64,000 nucleotides of DNA. It comes from Limnomonas spitsbergensis (lineage: Eukaryota > Chlorophyta > Chlorophyceae > Chlamydomonadales). Where the stretch lies: assembly GCA_037349105.1 (NCBI GenBank), contig JAYJMM010000079.1, forward strand, positions 620,001 to 684,000. Reading direction: 5' to 3'. Both the position numbers and the translations under genes were made by a program. The notes beneath the pieces were generated by a model, which was not told the origin of the DNA, did not search any database, and saw only the letters and a program-made list of their open reading frames with translations. Of the stretch, positions 14,001-22,439 are shown in pieces. Every line of letters begins with the position of its first letter. Positions within the stretch are counted from its first letter, which is position 1.

Positions 14001-16904
14001 ATGTTTGGCAGCGGCGACTGGCAGCCAGCAGCAACTTGGCAATTGTGTCTTCGGTAGCCCCGGCCAGCTGGAGCGCCTCGGGGCAGGTCCCGCCTCCAGC
14101 GGCCTCAACCGGAGGGAGCTCCCACCGAGCTGCCAACCCGGACATGGCCGCGAACCCTGATAAGGGACTGGCCACAGCAGCAGCAGGCCCAGCCAGCAGG
14201 AGCGCTTCAAGGGGTGCTGGAAGCTATGTGAACGCGGGAGGCGCTGGCCAGCTTCCTCGATCTGCATGGCAGCTTCCGCCTCTGGCCGCCTCAGCTGCGG
14301 GAAACTCCCACAGAGCCGCCGGCCCGGAGATAATCAGGACCAGTACAGGTGCACCTGCTGCTGCTGCTACTTCTAATGCTGCGGTTGCTGCTGCTGCAAC
14401 TGCTGCTCCTACTGCTGCTACTGCTGCTACTGCTACGGCTGCTGCTGCTCCTACTGCAACTGCTACGGCTGCTGCTGCTGCTGCTCCTACTGCTGCTGCT
14501 GCTGCTTCTACTACTGCCGCTGCTGCTGCTGCTGACACCGCAACAGCAGCATGCTCTGTCGATGGATCCAAAGTAGCGGCAGTTCGGGCTAGTCCCGTGA
14601 ATGCCTGGCAGACGAGGCTGGCAGCAAGCCATGGACTCGGCTCTACATCTTTGACGCCGGTGCCGTTGCCGCCACTGCCACCGCCTGCAGCATCACCCCC
14701 TGAATCGTCGGTCAAAAAGGCAGATGGCGTGAGCAGCGCTGTAACTGCCCCATCCTGCTCCCCGGCAGGTGCCGCGAAGCCCGCTGCCGCAGCGTCGACC
14801 GCTAGCCGCCCGATCCGCCTCTGCAGAGACTCCGCATCAGTATCTGCTTCCACCGATGGGTTGCCACCACCAGCGCCAGTCCCGTTACGGGTCCCGGCAA
14901 ATGTTACGGCGGAGCTGTCCCGGCTGAGGGCGGAGAACACGGCGATGAAGCGGCAGGCCCAGCGCGTGGCGCTGGAGCACGCAGCTGAGCTGGCGGCACT
15001 AGGCGAGGAGTTGGAAGGGTCTGCGGAGCGCGGAGCGGCGGCAGAGAGGATGAGGTGAGGGTCCGTTGCTTACCCGATGAGTGCGCAATGGGGCGGTGCA
15101 AATCAGCTGTTTCACGGCCTTTGGCCGGGAGGGAGGCTGGAGCCGCAGCCCCTGGTGCTGGAGCCTTCAGCTGTTTTTTTGCCCACAGTCCTAGTGTATC
15201 AAGTGCTTGCACTGGTTTGTGGGTACCTGTCCCATGCACGAACTGCGATGCTCCGCTTGAATGAAAAAACTTCACTTCACAGCTGGTCCTGTTCTGTTTC
15301 ATGACTTGATGGTGGCCTTTCAGATGCCCCTCACAGGGCCCTTCCAAGCATTTTCTGTTATTAAAAACACCTGACAGACACAGGAGTATCTGTGTGCCAG
15401 GTCTTAGAGCCCAGAGACTGCTACCTAAACCCTGGGGATTGTTTACGCACGTCCAGTCACCCTTAAGGAAACCGCACATAATTTCCCTTTGTTCTTCGAT
15501 GCGTCTTTCATGTCCCTCAGCGCCTCTGCCTGCGTGCCTCCTCTGTGCAGGTTTGTGACCCAAATGCTGGCAACAGGCCTCAGCCATGAAGTCATCCTGT
15601 CTGTTCTGGTGCCTCTGGCGCCGCAGCAGCAGCCGCAGCCGAATGCCAAGGACCTCTCAGCCACAGCCGATGCAGCGGCGGTTAGCGGCACCGCCGCTGC
15701 GCTTCCCTCTGCAAGCACTGACGCTGCTCGTGGGCAGGAGGTGGCAGCGGCAACAACAGCAGCAGCAGCAATGCCCATCTGCCTGCCCGCCATCTGCCAG
15801 CTGGGCCCTATGGACAGCGGGACATGGAGTCCCGCTGTGCGGCAAAGCTCGCCGGAGTATCCCGGCTGGCCGCGTGACGCCCGACGTGCCCCGCAGGTCC
15901 CTGTCTGGGGGCCCGGAGGCGACGTGCACAGCTCCAAGCTGCTTGGCCAACAGGAGGCCACTGCCACTGAAAACGAGGACCTGGATGAAGATGGGGACTT
16001 GGAGGCGCTCCCGCTGTGCGGCGACATCTCTTCGGTCCTCGACATGTCTGACGATGACGACGAACCGCATGGTGAGCAGCCGACGGCCCGAAGTACAGCG
16101 GTAGCAGCCAGCGGGAAAGGCTGTGTTTTTGCTGCTGCTGGCCGCTCCCCGGCGCTGCCGTTGCATCATTCGCAGCAGGGGCTATGCAGGCCTGCTGGTG
16201 GATCTCATGGATACACAACCGAGTCAGCTTTCCAACTTAAACTCGCAGCCCAGCTTGCGCCCGTTGCGTCAGAAGCGGCGTCTGACCGGCTGGTACCGAT
16301 TGCTGCCTCGGCATCCAGCGCCCACAGCTTTTGCAGTGCAAGCACCCGGGGCCGCACATCCTCCCCCATTGTTGACTTCCGGCTGCACGAACCACCTCGG
16401 TACTACTCCTTGTCGTCGGGGCCGAATGAAGGCGGCGGCGGCTCGTGTGGTAGCAGCTTCGACGCCTCGGCAGCGTTCGGGCACCGGTTGATGATGATGG
16501 GGCCATGCATGGGCGGCGGGGCGGAGTTCGGTGGGGCGGGCAACTTCGGAGCTTCGCTGTACGGCAGCAGCGTAGAAGCAAGTTTGGGAGCTCCGCGCTG
16601 TGGCAGCGGAAGTGGCGATGGCGGGTTGATGGTGTCCGGGTTATTGCTGGGGGAGTCCCCGCCGCTCTGGTCGCCGGTTTGGCCAAAGGGCTTCGGGGGC
16701 ATCAAGGACAAGCATCCCCTGTTAAAGCGGCGGCCGAACGTGGCGGCCACATGTGGCTTGCCCTCTGCTTTGCTGGCGGATGCACATGCAACGCTCGGCT
16801 CTGTCGGGGCTCGTGAGCATGCCGGGGTTGCGACCATGCAGCGCAGAGGCAGGGTCTTGTCTGGTGGCAGCGAGGAGTGCCTTCAGTTGCCGGACTGCCT
16901 TTAA
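930..16904 (+). CDS. ankyrin-repeat protein, nine exons
   Basis: Exons: 930-2006, 3307-3398, 3946-4113, 6021-6111, 6530-6694, 7866-8014, 8498-8681, 12617-15054 and 15551-16904. They total 5718 nt, coding for 1905 residues plus TAA. Each intron begins GT and ends AG, and phases agree at all eight junctions. Residues 1-359 are Ser/Ala-rich and probably disordered. Residues about 360-610 form some six ankyrin repeats (RTCLHYAAGYGQEECVELL, GDVPLHFAAIHGHP, GQTPVDVAVACERGEV, SALMLAASANATQALQ, SALMFAAGN, SVLDYAP). Ankyrin repeats bind partner proteins; no enzymatic domain was seen. A charged helix follows (about 611-660), then about 740 Ala/Ser-rich residues, a coiled coil near 1405-1450 and a low-complexity C-terminus. 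The partner and cellular role are unknown. The ankyrin part is firm. The start codon and the single-exon status of the low-complexity parts are less so. Confidence 0.85.
2312..2860 (+). repeat. 49-50 bp minisatellite, about 11 copies, intron 1
   Basis: The unit contains GAGGGGCATGTTCATGACTG followed by GCCCGGCTTTCCCGAGAGTG. Copies recur every 49-50 bp (for example near 2341, 2390, 2439, 2488, 2538, 2588). Short ORFs on both strands here are repeat artefacts. Confidence 0.9.
3016..3105 (+). repeat. dispersed hairpin element, family A, diverged copy
   Basis: It starts GGTAACGGCGCGGATGTGGC and ends in a T-rich stretch (TTTTTATTTTCCTC). The same head is found at 50593, 51718 (reverse), 55126 and 63146 (reverse). 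This copy is the most diverged; its inner palindrome is CCCATGGG. Confidence 0.6.
3112..3306 (+). repeat. acceptor-side echoes of ankyrin exon 2
   Basis: Two diverged copies of the 3' splice junction precede the real one: CACTGAGCAG|GCCCTTCTGT near 3115-3135 and CACTGAGCAG|GCCCTTTTGC near 3205-3225. The true CACTGTGCAG|GCCCTCAGGT is at 3297-3316. The intervening CCTGACATTAAATCCTGCCA is repeated as well, giving a unit of about 90 bp. Confidence 0.8.
3307..3398 (+). CDS. ankyrin gene exon 2
   Basis: Codes for ALRSAVAACKLGLSDQL and on to CGAVVNA, the lead-in to the first ankyrin repeat. It ends AG|GTGGGT in phase 2; the split Arg codon is completed by A3946. Confidence 0.85.
3399..3735 (+). repeat. 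30-bp and 44-bp minisatellites, intron 2
   Basis: From 3420 to about 3560 a 30-bp unit built on TTGTCCAGTTGGTTTCGGTT occurs about five times, starting directly behind the splice donor. From about 3587 a 44-bp unit (CCACCCTCTTCCCTTTGAAA then GGGCCGCCTCCTGTCGCATC) occurs about four times. Confidence 0.85.
3946..4113 (+). CDS. ankyrin gene exon 3 (repeats 1-2)
   Basis: Reads DHDGRTCLHYAAGYGQEEC and then DVNGDVPLHFAAIHGHPM, two canonical ankyrin TPLHxAA-type helices. Acceptor GGCTGCAG|AGATCA; donor AG|GTGAGC, phase 2. Confidence 0.95.
4140..4670 (+). repeat. AGCAGCAGTGAC 12-bp repeat, intron 3
   Basis: A degenerate tandem array of AGCAGCAGTGAC, AGCAGCAGTTAC and AGCAGCAGTGAG lies directly behind the donor at 4114. 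It yields spurious poly-Ser and Ala-Val ORFs. From 4670 to about 5350 it decays into scattered GCAGTGAGAGCAGCAG-like words with no gene. Confidence 0.9.
5730..6020 (+). repeat. acceptor-side echoes of ankyrin exon 4
   Basis: Two partial copies of the junction and the first 50-60 bases of exon 4 precede the real exon: one ending near 5815, the other near 5950 (CTCCACCGCAG|CATCTCCAAG). Both carry CCACCACAATCTGAAGGGCC and then run into ACGACCGCCAATCACTTACT instead of the real continuation. The unit is about 125 bp. Confidence 0.85.
6021..6111 (+). CDS. ankyrin gene exon 4 (repeat 3)
   Basis: After the split Ser codon it reads ISKASAASCVHHNLKGQTPV and DVAVACERGE. Acceptor CCACCTCAG|TATCTC; donor GAG|GTGAAG, phase 0. 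It is the last and only complete member of the local duplication. Confidence 0.9.
6365..6530 (+). repeat. degenerate telomere-like repeat CCCTAAACC, intron 4
   Basis: CCTAAACCCTAAACATGTT and TACCCTCGGGTGTAAACTCC-type words recur at about 60-70 bp from about 6300 to the acceptor at 6529. CCCTAAA is the plant/volvocine telomere word. Here it is part of a local tandem repeat, not a telomere. Confidence 0.55.
6530..6694 (+). CDS. ankyrin gene exon 5 (repeats 3-4)
   Basis: 55 codons from VLNAMLLACSGDGGEVAV to SALMLAASANATQALQ, phase 0 at both ends. Acceptor GATCGCAG|GTGCTC, donor CAG|GTACGC. Confidence 0.9.
6738..6795 (+). repeat. donor-side echo of ankyrin exon 5
   Basis: The last 48 bases of exon 5 with their donor (GCAGGCTTTGCAG|GTAC) recur once, ending at 6786, with few changes. 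Confidence 0.85.
6796..7385. other. intron 5, no gene seen
   Basis: Short repeats of TGGAGCATG(C/G)GGTACAGC occur near 6830-6915. The rest shows no repeat or exon that I recognise. Confidence 0.4.
7386..7865 (+). repeat. acceptor-side echoes of ankyrin exon 6, four copies
   Basis: The junction CAG|GTGCTGCTGAGCGCAGGAGC and the following 30-40 exon bases recur near 7387, 7487, 7630 and 7737 before the true exon at 7866. All keep the AG and the start of the reading frame (VLLSAG), then run into a shared stretch including CACTGCCTGTGTGTGGCTCT. Confidence 0.9.
7866..8014 (+). CDS. ankyrin gene exon 6 (repeats 4-5)
   Basis: Reads VLLSAGATLELQDALGRSAL, MFAAGN and LEALLEAGACISQRDRRL. Donor CTCAG|GTGCGG, phase 2. 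Only this copy of the echo series carries the whole ankyrin unit. Confidence 0.9.
8015..8330 (+). repeat. donor-side echoes of ankyrin exon 6 plus 60-bp repeat
   Basis: GGTTGGATGTGGGGGGAGAA recurs about every 55-60 bp. The exon edge CGCAGGCTCAG|GTGCGG returns as CGCAGGCTTAG|GTGGGG (about 8211-8226), TAGGCTTAG|GTACAG (about 8277-8291) and CAGGCTTAACGTGCGG (about 8302). Confidence 0.75.
8386..8440 (+). repeat. acceptor-side echo of ankyrin exon 7
   Basis: CAGATCTGTGCTGGATTACG and GGCTGGTAGCAAGG repeat the first 38 bases of the exon at 8498, with a few changes. Confidence 0.85.
8498..8681 (+). CDS. ankyrin gene exon 7 (end of repeat domain)
   Basis: After the split Arg it reads SVLDYAPAGSKVRSILQLRL and then a charged helix (VVADQRQADLLADLLGEA). 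Acceptor GCGGCAG|ATCTGT, donor AAG|GTGTGG, phase 0. Confidence 0.88.
8880..9180 (+). repeat. donor-side echoes of ankyrin exon 7
   Basis: The exon edge GACGAGGACCTCGGCAGCAA with the following GTGTGGAGGTCTCACACC returns near 8895 (GACGAGGGCCTCAGCAGCAA), near 9008 and, weakly, near 9160, each followed by GGGGTCT. Confidence 0.75.
9535..12590. repeat. GACCT pentanucleotide satellite with 20-bp inserts, intron 7
   Basis: About 3 kb of (GACCT)n, interrupted some 35-40 times by the 20-mer GTACAACTGCYGATAATGCT or its GTAAAACTGC form. The insert is four pentamers long, so the 5-bp register is kept. GTCCT and GACCA variants occur in short runs next to the inserts. The array ends in GAAAACTGCCCATATCCCC, about 20 bp before the acceptor at 12616. 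The ORFs of up to 1058 codons are artefacts. Confidence 0.97.
12617..15054 (+). CDS. ankyrin gene exon 8 (Ala-rich, coiled coil)
   Basis: Acceptor CCCTGTAG|AGCAAG; an in-frame TAG is part of the acceptor, so the exon cannot start earlier. It begins with a basic patch (SKKRAAKRAAAIKAS). Long GCT/GCA Ala tracts follow at 12780-12915, 13105-13200, 13385-13470 and 14345-14535. It ends in a coiled coil (ELSRLRAENTAMKRQAQRV) and donor ATGAG|GTGAGG, phase 2. Confidence 0.75.
15055..15550. other. intron 8, no repeat array
   Basis: One of the few introns here without an obvious tandem array or splice-junction echo. It ends CTCTGTGCAG, a clean acceptor. Confidence 0.6.
15551..16904 (+). CDS. ankyrin gene exon 9 (C-terminus)
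   Basis: After the split Arg it reads FVTQMLATGLSHEVILSVLV, then Gln/Ala-rich sequence, an acidic patch (DMSDDDDEPHGEQ) and Gly/Ser-rich blocks, ending EECLQLPDCL and TAA. It has no known domain. Confidence 0.75.
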
Positions 16905-17158
16905 CTTCCTCCGGCTGCGTTTCCCTGAAGGTGCCACGCATGGTGCCGGATCCGCCCTGTAGATCCTATAACCCTGTTGTACCGGACCATGGTTCTGCTT
17001 TCACAGGAAAGGTCATGAAGCAGGTCGGCATCCATTATTTTCTCAAGCGGCGGCAGGAGCAGCGCTAGCAATTGTTTGTTGTGAGCGTGTGGCAGGCATC
17101 TGCATGAGGAGATGCATGAGGTTTCCCCCGGCATGCAGCATTTGCAAGTTTGCATGCA

Positions 17159-17163
17159 TGTAA
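17159..17163 (+). terminator. candidate poly(A) signal TGTAA
   Basis: TGTAA is the usual polyadenylation signal in volvocine algae. This one lies 255 bp behind the ankyrin stop codon, within TGCATGCATGTAATG. Position and motif are the only support. Confidence 0.4.
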
Positions 17164-19225
17164 TGTATCAGGCCGTGAAGAGTTAGTCTCATGTCTGCTG
17201 CCTCTCTCTTTATTACCGTCTTCACTCTTCGTCCTCACTCCTTGTCCACTCCTTTATTCGGGGCGCCTTAGGAAGACACCATGTGCGCCTTGGCCAAGGT
17301 GCCAAGGAGGCTATCTCTCAGGAGCCCTCACACTCATGCAACCACTCGAGGGCACCTGCTCTCATGTACCACTCACCAACGCCGCCCACTGGTACCCTCC
17401 CATTGGTATCCATGCCTAGTCTGATTATGAGGTCGAGCTGGATGCCTCACACACACATTCATGGTCGACAGAATTTATCCCCTTCCACACACCACTGTCC
17501 ACGAAACATCACTCTAAAGCATCTTTCTATAGGACATGGAATATATTATACCGTACTTGTGTGGCTGATCTCATCATGGCTATTGGCATTTTTGTTTTGA
17601 TCTTGAGTTTGACAGCACATCAGTTTCAATAGCTGCATGTGGTGCTGTCAAATCAGGGATCTCTGCTGTTGGGGCTCAAAACAAGAAGGTTGTTGCCCGT
17701 ATTGCAAGCATGTGCCGCCCGCAGCTGCTTTCTTAGTGTATGTTTGCTTTTGCAACACGGCTTTGTTGAGCGTTTGAAAGACACCTTGGACATTTTTGGA
17801 AGACGTTCTGAGAAATTTTACCTACAGACCTCTCTTTTACTGATTTTGCCTCATTGATAGGAGGGGAGGGTGCAGGTTGGCTCGAGTCGTCAACCAGTTC
17901 TATACAGTATCAGAACTTGAGCTATTTATTATGTTGGAAAGCGTGTGGGCCTATCTGGTAGTTGGAATGGAAATCTGAAAGTAAAACTGGAAATCTACTG
18001 CTGATGAACAGTAGAGTGAGAACTTGCTCCACGTTTTGATGGTGGGCCCGGTGTATGGAGAACATTTGGTTTGAGCTTGTGTGCATGTGAAGTTTCGATA
18101 TGATGACCGGGTATCACTTTTCAGAGTTTTAAGGACGGCAACTTCTCCAATTTTGACTGGCAACTATTTGTTGGGCAGGCAGTACATTTGTACTGGATAT
18201 GTCTTCATTGTTACTAGGACATCTCACGGTATCAGAAACTAACAAAGCTAAAAGCACATGTAGCGGTAGAAGCTCTCAAGTCATGCTATGTGAGCAACCC
18301 AGCTCTCAACTTGGCTCGGAAGCTTGTTGTAATTCAGAGAGACAGCCGATGATAGGCAAGAGTCGTTAACCACTTAGCCTGGTACATGGACTATTCTTAT
18401 GTCAATGACGTTACACCTATGGGCCTTGCTCAAAAAGGATTGGCCGCGTGGGCGCCTACCACTCTGTGTCCTGAAAAGGGTAAATAAACAAAATAATGAA
18501 AAGGGATAAATAAAATGAAATAACAGACAAGGCTGAGAAGGATATGCAAATGAACTCATCTGAAGTGATGAAAACAGTATCTGACACCTTGAAGGCTAAT
18601 GGGAATGCTTTTCGTTATGACAGTTCACTAAGCTAATTTGCCGAGTGATAGCCGTACCCAAAACACTTATTATGTCCGAAACCACGAGAAGATAAATTTT
18701 ACTCGGGCGCACTGAATTCAGAAACTTGAGGACTGAGATCAGGAATGGGACAAGATACCGATTTGCTCTCTAGGACTTTGTAAGATATGCCAATAATCGC
18801 ATACACTGTGCGAGAAGTGAACTTTCCCGGCTCCACTTATCACTCGATCATTCATCCAGCAGCCTAGCAGGCGGTGGTCAAGGGCGGTGGTGGCAGGCGA
18901 CGAACCCGAAATATAGCTTCTCACGATGGCATTGGAATACCGATCATGAATTAAACGTACCTTGCGAACTAACCTCTTATAAGGTCGGCGTGCGAGTTGG
19001 AGCAAACTTACAAATAACCGAGAGCGGCCTGGTCGGAGTCGTCAGGCAGAGGTGCACCTCTTCAGTGCGCAGGTAACACATATACAAATTGAGGTCTTGT
19101 GATCGCAAGTCGCACTGTAATCGGGATCACTGCTAAAGAGTCGAGTCGCTGCACTGAGGGCCCGGTCGGAGCAGACAGGGTCGCAGCAGGCGATGCACGG
19201 CTCCGCGGCATTGTGCAAGCAAGCA
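17164..19225. other. intergenic, no gene seen
   Basis: Lower GC than the exons. The open frames are short and lack family motifs. It contains a family B repeat at 18399 and otherwise nothing I can identify. Confidence 0.4.
18399..18470 (+). repeat. dispersed repeat, family B
   Basis: CAATGACGTTACACCTATGG, GCCTTGCTCAAAAAGG, TGGCCGCGTGGGCGCCTA. Related copies lie near 23773, 24269, 45083 and 62818, with reverse copies near 23962 and 63752. Confidence 0.75.
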
Positions 19226-20799
19226 GGGGCGCGTTCACACATGGGCCAAATTGCGACAACTGGGAAATTGGAAGTGACAGCGCGACATTTGCGAATCTTG
19301 CCGTACCAATTGGAACTCGTTTTTCGACAATTGGGAGCGGTCACCCAACTGCGGGGGGGTGGTAGGGAAATTGGAGATTCCACACTTGGTTCGCGATTTG
19401 CAATAATTGGCCACGCTGGCATTTTGTGGTCGATATGCTGGTCAGAGGACAGTTTAAGAGCGAGGTAGAGCCTGCTGTCGACACACACCTATGCGTGTTG
19501 TTATTTCAGCGGTGGATATTATATATGGAACCTTAGTTCCACTTCTACGCGAAACGCCCCTTGGAAGTACTTTCCAGCGTGTCCACGAGACACCGCTCTC
19601 ACAGGTTCAAATTGGGTAGAGGGCGGGGGTGGCTGAGGGGGTGTTTCCATTGGCGTTCCTACGTTTCCTACGTCAAGGTGGTCCGAAATCGGTTGGTCGC
19701 GACTCTCTGCTTACATTTCTCATACATTTGTCGTGTGTTTCCATTGGTTCCAAAATTTTCGACCGGTCAGAGTAGTCATTCCCCTTCTTATACGTGTATG
19801 ATTGATTCTGCTGCGCTGTTTTGATCGAGGGTGAGCTACTGATGTTGCAATTCCCCAGCCAGGCCCAGATCGGAGCCAACTGACGGCGCCAAAAGGGCCG
19901 AATCTGACCGACTCCACAAGCCTCGGCTCGAACTTCGAAGATACCAGAAAAATGGCGCCTTTAACGATAGACAATCTTCCACGACGAGGTACTAAATATG
20001 ACAGGCGGCACAACCATCCTCAACCACCCTTTGATATAGCTTAATCCTGGGCTCCGACCAGGTATAGCTTACATCAAAATCAGCCGCGATTTTGGGCTTA
20101 CATCAAGGCAGTTGGCGTCGGTTGGTTCCTATATCAGCCAATGGAAACACCACCTGAGGGCCCAATTCCACGGAGGGACTACTAGGGGACACTCGTCGAC
20201 ATTCGCCAATGGGTTGGCCAGATCGGTGTCAACCTCTACGCGGGAAAGGTTCAAATGAGGCTCCTGTAAGGATATGCGTCGGTCACATGACGCCATGTGG
20301 CAGCTGGAATGGGCGAAAATGAGTATTCAGAGCGAAACAAAGATGACGACGATGGAAATTTGAAGATGAGGACGAAGTTGTCCACGCTGTCGGAGCGTTG
20401 ATACGAAGTATTTTTGCATTGCCCAAAATAGGAGCGATGCAAAATATGGCACTTCACGGGTACGGCAGAGCCACGCTGGCGCCACGCTGGCGGCGTTCCG
20501 GTGCCATTCCGGTGACAAGTGGAATTGGGGAGGGTGAGCTGGCATGCCATTTTCGCGTTCCGGTGACAAGTGGAATTGGGCCCTGACAGCACCCCTGACA
20601 GACAAGAGGGCAGACAAGCGGAAATGCATGTCAAGGACACAAAAGTATGAATACTGGTCAATGGGCGCCAATTGTTGAGGCTGTGAACGCCAGCAATTAG
20701 GCCCGCCATCCCTAACAATTGGAGACGTGTTTTCGACAATTGCGAATCTAGCCGTATCAATTGGACATCGCACAATTGGCCCATGTGTGAACGCGCCCC
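19226..20799. mobile_element. non-autonomous TIR DNA transposon, 1.57 kb
   Basis: The ends are inverted repeats: left GGGGCGCGTTCACACATGGG then CCAAATTG; right the reverse complement of GGGGCGCGTTCACACATGGG then CCAATTG. CAATTG words cluster near both ends. TTGCGAATCTTGCCGTACCA (about 19290) returns in direct orientation near 20743. No transposase ORF was found and no target-site duplication is evident. Superfamily not assigned. Confidence 0.7.
19640..20153. mobile_element. nested TIR element, about 514 bp, with CTGAGGG duplication
   Basis: It begins GGTGTTTCCATTGGCG and ends in the reverse complement of GTGGTGTTTCCATTGGC. The bases CTGAGGG flank it on both sides (19633-19639 and 20154-20160), as expected for a 7-8 bp target-site duplication. 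A third GTGTTTCCATTGG lies inside at about 19735. No coding capacity. It sits inside the larger TIR element. The duplication length fits hAT-like or P-like elements, by inference only. Confidence 0.65.
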
Positions 20800-21359
20800 A
20801 GGTTATTCAAGACAAAAAAGATCTTGACAGGAAAGATTGCTGCCACTCATCAGTCCAGCCGCAACGAAGGGGGCAGGGAGCGAAATGTATGGCCTTCGGT
20901 CGCATGCATGGCCACAGCCATTACAGCCATTGATTGTGCACTTTGCTTGAGATATAGACATACGACCAGCCAGGCAATCCAGCGTAGTCACCCATCCCAT
21001 GCTACCCCATGCCCTATCTAGAAACATGCATGGAATGTCACCCACACACCCTGACTTGCATAGCGCACTAGGCCGTAGGAAACGGAGGCAAGACCCGCCC
21101 GATTGACGCTTAATTCCCTAGACACAACCCTTGCTTTCACATTTCGGGTCATTGGCAAGCCAAGCACCGTGCCCAACATTGCATTTCAATGAGAGATACT
21201 AAAATGGAATGGGTTTTGTACTTTTGTGTAGTGTCTTTTCTAAAAAAAATCATGTTCTATGTCACACATCCCGGTGTTCAGTGGGCAATATGCCGAATGG
21301 CAGTAATGGCAGGCCGCAAGGCCGTGACCAAGTTAACTGGCATACAAAATCATTCAAGG

Positions 21360-21540
21360 CCGAGTTACAGCCCGTTTCCGATTGACCCCGGAAAAGTTCC
21401 GGGGTCTTTCCGAGTTGAAACGGGCACCCCGGAAAAGTTCCGGGGTCCTTGGATGCCGTACCTTTACATACGGCATCGGCTTCTTTTCCGGGGACCCCCC
21501 CCCCTCCTCGGAAAAATTCCGGGGTGTTTCAGTTGTCCAC
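21360..21540. repeat. CCCCGGAAAAGTTCCGGGG palindromes
   Basis: Two near-identical 21-bp palindromes, ACCCCGGAAAAGTTCCGGGGT (a 20-mer plus T), lie at 21385-21405 and 21426-21446. A looser inverted pair TTTTCCGGGGACC / AAATTCCGGGGTG lies at about 21485-21528. Possibly a MITE or remains of one. Confidence 0.6.
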
Positions 21541-21884
21541 CTGGCAAGGCCCTTAGAATTCTTCTGCTGATATCGCGCCGACTGCCATGGATGATCCGGA
21601 TGATGATGCGATGCTGGGCCGTTGAGGCGGCGATCGTTGGGACGATCCTGGCCACACACCGTATCAGAATGCTTGGGAGCCTCAACAGACGCAGTTCTCT
21701 TTGAACGGCCTCACGAACCCTGATTATCGTCTTGGTCATGAAACACAGGAACAGTGCCCACAAAATATGACACTCAAAAGAAAGACCGCACCACACACCG
21801 TACAGAAAAGGGGAATCGCGAGATTCTGTCTCATGACATCAGTCGGAAACGACCAATCCCTTACCCGCCCCACCGCGCTTTCAA

Positions 21885-22360
21885 TCTCCAAGGCACTCGT
21901 TTGTCTCCGCCTCGCTGACGGGCGCGGGCACATCCGTCGTCTCTTGCCAGAGGTACGACCCAGATATTCGGGACTTCCTCGTCACCGCCCCGGTGCTACA
22001 GCCGCGGACCGGCTTTGTGTTTTTTATGGCCGCTCTGTCGGCGGTTCCGGTGCGCGCCTCGCTGCAGATCTACGCCTCGCTCAGCCTCCAGGCCCCCGTC
22101 CCGCCATCGCCAGACAGGCCGCCACTGCCCCCTTACAGGCCGCCACCACGGTTCGCCAGAAACCCGCCGCCGAAGGCGGCAGTTGCGGTGGCGGCCACGC
22201 CGCCGCCGCTTGTGCCGCCGCTCAGCTTGCCTTCAACGCAGCCTATTCCTCCAGCAGGCGGCAGCGCTGCCCGGCGCGGTTGCCCGGCGTGCTGGTTCTG
22301 GGTGGCGGCAGTGCCAGTGTGCTTGCTGCACCAAGCAGCGTGGGGATACTTATGAAATCT
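21885..22360 (+). pseudogene. GC-rich gene-like island, unidentified
   Basis: A sharply GC-rich block inside AT-richer intergenic DNA. In one frame it reads FVSASLTGAGTSVVSCQRYD, then IYASLSLQAPVPPSP and a proline-rich stretch, stopping at 22353-22355. A second frame is open to 22405. Proline-rich segments like this occur in volvocine extracellular matrix proteins, but no pherophorin signature was seen. It could be an exon, a gene fragment or transposon-carried DNA. Confidence 0.3.
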
Positions 22361-22439
22361 AGATCAGACACAAATGCTGCACTTAAAATAAGCGCGGGAT
22401 GGTGAGGCATCTGCGATGGGTGGGCCTGGTTTGTCATAA

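Noticed and set aside
3301..16904. Several separate small genes instead of one ankyrin gene
   Set aside because: All nine exons join with consistent phase and complete ankyrin repeats across junctions, which would be very unlikely for separate genes.
20251..20784. 177-codon minus-strand ORF inside the TIR element as a transposase
   Set aside because: No DDE/D motif or similarity, Ser/Cys-rich chance translation, and the element is too short to be autonomous.
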